From positions 186,001 to 250,000 of the forward strand of contig NZ_JADKYB010000003.1 of assembly GCF_016918855.1 (NCBI RefSeq): a DNA stretch of 64,000 nt. The letters are read 5' to 3'. Both the position numbers and the translations under genes were made by a program. Position 1 is the stretch's first letter. Every line of letters starts with the position of its first letter. Positions 61,078 to 64,000 of the stretch are shown here, one piece after another. Source of the stretch: Actinacidiphila acididurans (lineage in GTDB: Bacteria; Actinomycetota; Actinomycetes; Streptomycetales; Streptomycetaceae). A model generated the notes under the pieces. That model saw only the letters and a program-made list of their open reading frames with translations, did no database searches and had not been told where the DNA came from.

Positions 61078-64000
61078 TCAGGCGGTGGGCAGGGCCGCGA
61101 CATCCGCGGCGCTCAGCGCCCGGTTCCAGACCTGCACCTGGTCGATCGCGCCGGGCCAGTAGTCGGCGTTGTGGCTGCCGGAAAAGGCGCGGCCGATGGC
61201 GAGCGGACCGGGGGCCGCGTCACCGGAGGGCTGGTGCCACACGGTGGACTGCGCGACACCGTCGACGTACAGGGTGTACGAGCCGGCGTCGGCGTCGTGG
61301 ACGCCGGTGAGCCGGTACCACTTGCCGGTGACCGGCGGCTGGTCGGACAGCGCGCGGCCCTCGGCGGTGGAGAACGCGAACCGGTTGTCGGCCAGCGAGT
61401 ACTGGAGGTAGAAGCCGCTGCTGACCGGGCCGTCCTGGCTGACCGCGGTGGCCCAGGAGCCGGTGCTGTCCAGCTTCACCCAGGTGCTGACCGTGAAGTT
61501 GCCCGTGGTGTCGAGCACCGGCCCGGCCGTCTGCCCGTACTGCGAGCGGCCGTCGAGTTGCAGGGCGGTGCCGGACACGCCGGGCACCCATGCGGGAGCG
61601 CCGGTCAGGGCCGCGTCGTGCCCGCCCGCCGGGTCGTGCGCCACGGCGCCGGTGCCCTCGTCCAGGCTCCATACCCCGACCGGGTCGTGCTGTCCGGGCG
61701 GGTACGCGGTGTGCAGGTTCTGCAGCCGGTGCGTCGTCTCGACCGGGCCGCCCGGCTGCTGGTACGTCGCGGTGGCCAGCAGCCCGGCGGCGGTGCCCGG
61801 CGCGGCGTCGGCGGGAGCGGCGACCGTGTAGTGCCACACCGCCGAGGAGCCCGGCCGGACCACCGACGGCTGGGCGCCGACCGGTTGCGCGGTCCAGCCG
61901 GCCGGCAGGCCGAGCGCGACCGAGGCGGAGTCCAGCGGCCGCTTGGCCGTGTTGTGCACGGTCACGTCGACCGGCGTCGCCGTGCCCACGCTGATCAGGC
62001 CGTTGGCGTCGGTCGGCCCCACGGCGACCGTCGCGTCCGTACTGGACGGACCCCACGCCTCGAACTCCGTCACGCCGACGAACGCCCCCGGCGGGTTGGT
62101 GAACAGCAGCCGGACCCGGGTGGTGGTGAGGGTGGGGAAGGTGACACGGTTCAGGCCGTCGCCGGCCGGCTGCTGGGGCGTGCGGACCTGATCCGGCACG
62201 TCCTGCCAGGCCGAGCTGTCCCAGTACTGCACCCGGTACGCCGCGGCCGGCCGTACGCCGCCCCCGTCGTCGTAGCCGTACCAGCGGATGTCGCCGACCG
62301 GGGTCGGCGCGCCGAAGTCGACGCCGTAGTAGTCCTGGGCGTTGGGGGAGGAGTAGTTGGTCCAGCGGGTGTCCTCGGGCACCTGGTTGTACCAGACCTT
62401 GCCGTCCAGGGCGTTCCAGGGGTTGTCGTTGGGCCAGGTGTACGAGGTGATGGGCTTGGGGTAGCCCTGGCGCAGCGGGTTGGCGGCGTCGTTCACCAGG
62501 TGCGCGGCGGGCGCGGTGGCCGCCTGGGCCTGCACGGCACCGACGCCGATGGTGGTGTCGCGCAGCGTCGGCGAGGAGTGCGCGAGCCGGCCGTCGACGT
62601 AGATCCGCAGGCCGGCGCCCTGGTGGTAGTGGCTGCCGTCGCGGTCCCACAGCACGGTCACGTTGTGGCCGTGGTAGGGCACGTTCTCGGCCGCGAAGTG
62701 GTCCCAGGAGTCCGGGACCAGCGGCTGGACGCGCAGCGAACCGCCGGACTGCGGGCGCAGGCCGATCAGCCCGGACAGCACCAGGTCGTTGTAGGTCGAG
62801 TGGTTGTAGTCCTCGCTGTGGTTGTACCCGTCGTAGATCCAGCGGTTGCTGTCCGGGTCGTGGGCCTCGGCCACGTACGGCTGGCCGTTCCGCATCTGCG
62901 TCTTGGCGTACGTGGCCAGTGCGGCGGCGTAGTCGTCCTTGCCGATGGTGGTCTGCGCCGGGCTGTCGTCCAGCAGATCGGCCAGCCCGGTCAGCGTCTG
63001 CGAGGTGGCGTAGGGCCAGCTCGGCCCGTCCCAGCGGCAGCAGCCGGACGCCTCGTGCATGAACCAGGGGCTGCGGCGCTCGGCGGTGGTGGGGCCGTAG
63101 GCGCCGGCGAAGCCCTGCGGGTCCAGCAGCTGGGACCACGCGTCGGTGTCACCGGACCCGGCCGCGCCGAACATCCAGGGCAGGTAGCCGATCTCCTCGC
63201 GGGTGTCGGACAGCTTGTGGCCGGGATTGTTGTCGCGCGCCATCGTGTAGTAGAAGTGGCGGCTCGGGTCCCACAGCCACTTCTGCATCCCGGCCTTCAA
63301 CTGAGCGGCCCGGCCCGCGTATTCGGTGGCCAGGGCGGTGTCGCCCGCCGACGCCGCGATCTCGCTGATCGCCATGGCGTCGCCGTACTGGTAGGAGTTG
63401 AGCGTCGGCCGGTAGCCGGCGCCGCCGTGGTACGGATCGCTGGACGCGTACGAGGACGCGGAGAACTCCATGGCGTCCCATACCGGGACCGACCAGTACA
63501 GGCCGAGGCTCGCGTCGAACTGCTTGTCCCAGCCGCGGTACTGGCGCACCAGCGCGGGCAGCAGCGCCCGCAGCCGGCTGAAGTCGCCGGTCACCTGGGC
63601 CTGTTCGTACGCCGCGGTGGCCAGCCACACGCTGTACTCGTGCGCCCAGTCCGAGGTGTCGGCGTTGACGTCGTCGGTCGCGGGCTTGGCGCCCGCGCCG
63701 GGGCCGGTCAGCCAGAAGCGGATGTAGTCGTCGTCGTAGGACTGGTCACGTACCCACCGGCCCTCGGTGATCTGGTGCCCGGCGGCGGCGTTGATCGCCT
63801 GGTAGGGCGCCGCGTAGCCGCAGCAGTCGAGGAACTCGGTGGAGATCCAGCCGTCGGCCGGGTCGGTGTAGCGCAGGTGCTCCTTGTACGTGCGCCAGCG
63901 GTAGTAGTAGACGCTCTGCATCGTGGCGTCCGGCAGGTCCACGAACGGGATGTTCGCCTCGTACCACTGCGGGTCGTCCATCCCCGACAGGTACGAGGCG
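61078..64000 (-). CDS. multidomain secreted glycoside hydrolase (MGH1-like barrel), N-terminus off right edge
   Basis: At least 974 residues; the frame is open at the right edge, so the start and any signal peptide are missing. The N-terminal part is an (alpha/alpha)6-barrel glycosidase of the MGH1-like type (YYYRWRTYKEHLRYT, WRWDGPSWPY-like CCRWDGPSWPYATSQ, DYNHSTYNDLVLSGLIGL). Then a discoidin/F5-8C-like domain (about 540-660, TRWTNYSSPNAQDYYGVDFG), a NEW3-type domain (PVDVTVHNTAKRPLDS) and a C-terminal LamG/concanavalin-like domain (SLDEGTGAVAHDPAGG ... WPGAIDQVQVWNRALS). Probably releases sugars imported by the neighbouring transporter; the substrate is unknown. Confidence 0.88.
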   Translation of the reverse strand, partial: ASYLSGMDDPQWYEANIPFVDLPDATMQSVYYYRWRTYKEHLRYTDPADGWISTEFLDCCGYAAPYQAINAAAGHQITEGRWVRDQSYDDDYIRFWLTGPGAGAKPATDDVNADTSDWAHEYSVWLATAAYEQAQVTGDFSRLRALLPALVRQYRGWDKQFDASLGLYWSVPVWDAMEFSASSYASSDPYHGGAGYRPTLNSYQYGDAMAISEIAASAGDTALATEYAGRAAQLKAGMQKWLWDPSRHFYYTMARDNNPGHKLSDTREEIGYLPWMFGAAGSGDTDAWSQLLDPQGFAGAYGPTTAERRSPWFMHEASGCCRWDGPSWPYATSQTLTGLADLLDDSPAQTTIGKDDYAAALATYAKTQMRNGQPYVAEAHDPDSNRWIYDGYNHSEDYNHSTYNDLVLSGLIGLRPQSGGSLRVQPLVPDSWDHFAAENVPYHGHNVTVLWDRDGSHYHQGAGLRIYVDGRLAHSSPTLRDTTIGVGAVQAQAATAPAAHLVNDAANPLRQGYPKPITSYTWPNDNPWNALDGKVWYNQVPEDTRWTNYSSPNAQDYYGVDFGAPTPVGDIRWYGYDDGGGVRPAAAYRVQYWDSSAWQDVPDQVRTPQQPAGDGLNRVTFPTLTTTRVRLLFTNPPGAFVGVTEFEAWGPSSTDATVAVGPTDANGLISVGTATPVDVTVHNTAKRPLDSASVALGLPAGWTAQPVGAQPSVVRPGSSAVWHYTVAAPADAAPGTAAGLLATATYQQPGGPVETTHRLQNLHTAYPPGQHDPVGVWSLDEGTGAVAHDPAGGHDAALTGAPAWVPGVSGTALQLDGRSQYGQTAGPVLDTTGNFTVSTWVKLDSTGSWATAVSQDGPVSSGFYLQYSLADNRFAFSTAEGRALSDQPPVTGKWYRLTGVHDADAGSYTLYVDGVAQSTVWHQPSGDAAPGPLAIGRAFSGSHNADYWPGAIDQVQVWNRALSAADVAALPTA

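Noticed and set aside
1..64000. CRISPR arrays, rRNA genes, insertion sequences, phage attachment sites
   Set aside because: No regularly spaced repeats, rRNA-like stretches, transposase or integrase motifs were found; the tRNA-Sec gene shows no adjacent integrase.

Overview
The window is very GC-rich, uses GTG starts often, has many ATGA stop/start overlaps and several Tat-type and Sec-type secreted enzymes. It carries an LAxTG wall-sorting protein, a DUF6204 and a DUF6381 protein, and LacI, TetR and GlxA regulators. All of this fits Streptomyces or a close relative in the Streptomycetaceae. No species can be named from the sequence alone.

Layout. 1-5.3 kb: the end of a HAD hydrolase, a secreted GH32 fructan hydrolase with a LacI-type operator, and a PH-like membrane protein. 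5.4-11.2 kb: an aldehyde dehydrogenase with a TetR regulator, then two divergent paralogous TetR regulators separated by a large inverted repeat, then two short-chain dehydrogenases. 11.8-21.5 kb: a secreted amidase overlapping a 57-residue peptide gene, a large secreted alpha/beta hydrolase, an orphan type II thioesterase, a large secreted DUF11-like protein and a decayed quinone oxidoreductase. 21.7-26.2 kb: a secreted phosphodiester glycosidase-metallophosphoesterase fusion facing a GH25 lysozyme across a strong shared terminator.

26.4-37.1 kb is the centrepiece: a complete selenocysteine system next to a selenoprotein. fdhA has an in-frame TGA at 27023-27025 in the context NQARI-U-HSATV. 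Directly after it is a hairpin whose GGTCT loop has the same spacing from the TGA as in the E. coli fdhF SECIS. fdhB and an NrfD-type membrane subunit follow in overlapping frames. Next come selD (minus), tRNA-Sec with anticodon TCA (plus), selB and selA (minus). Conventional gene calling splits fdhA at the TGA. The selA/selB junction carries a decayed 207-bp tandem duplication.

37.3-49.5 kb: small hypotheticals, a GH18-like enzyme with a DasR-like box, an LAxTG-anchored protein, an S53 protease, a probable deletion scar of a glycosyltransferase gene, a GNAT-AAA+ fusion, gap, and a GlxA regulator. gap and the GlxA gene have nearly identical 16-bp boxes upstream. 49.5-64 kb is a sugar-uptake region: two paralogous LacI regulators, a Tat-exported GtaA-like protein, a four-gene ABC transporter in the E. 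coli ytfQ-ytfR-ytfT-yjfF order, aldose 1-epimerase, and a large multidomain secreted glycoside hydrolase that runs off the right end. AACGTTG-centred operators sit in front of the sugar genes and also in front of the distant GH32 gene.
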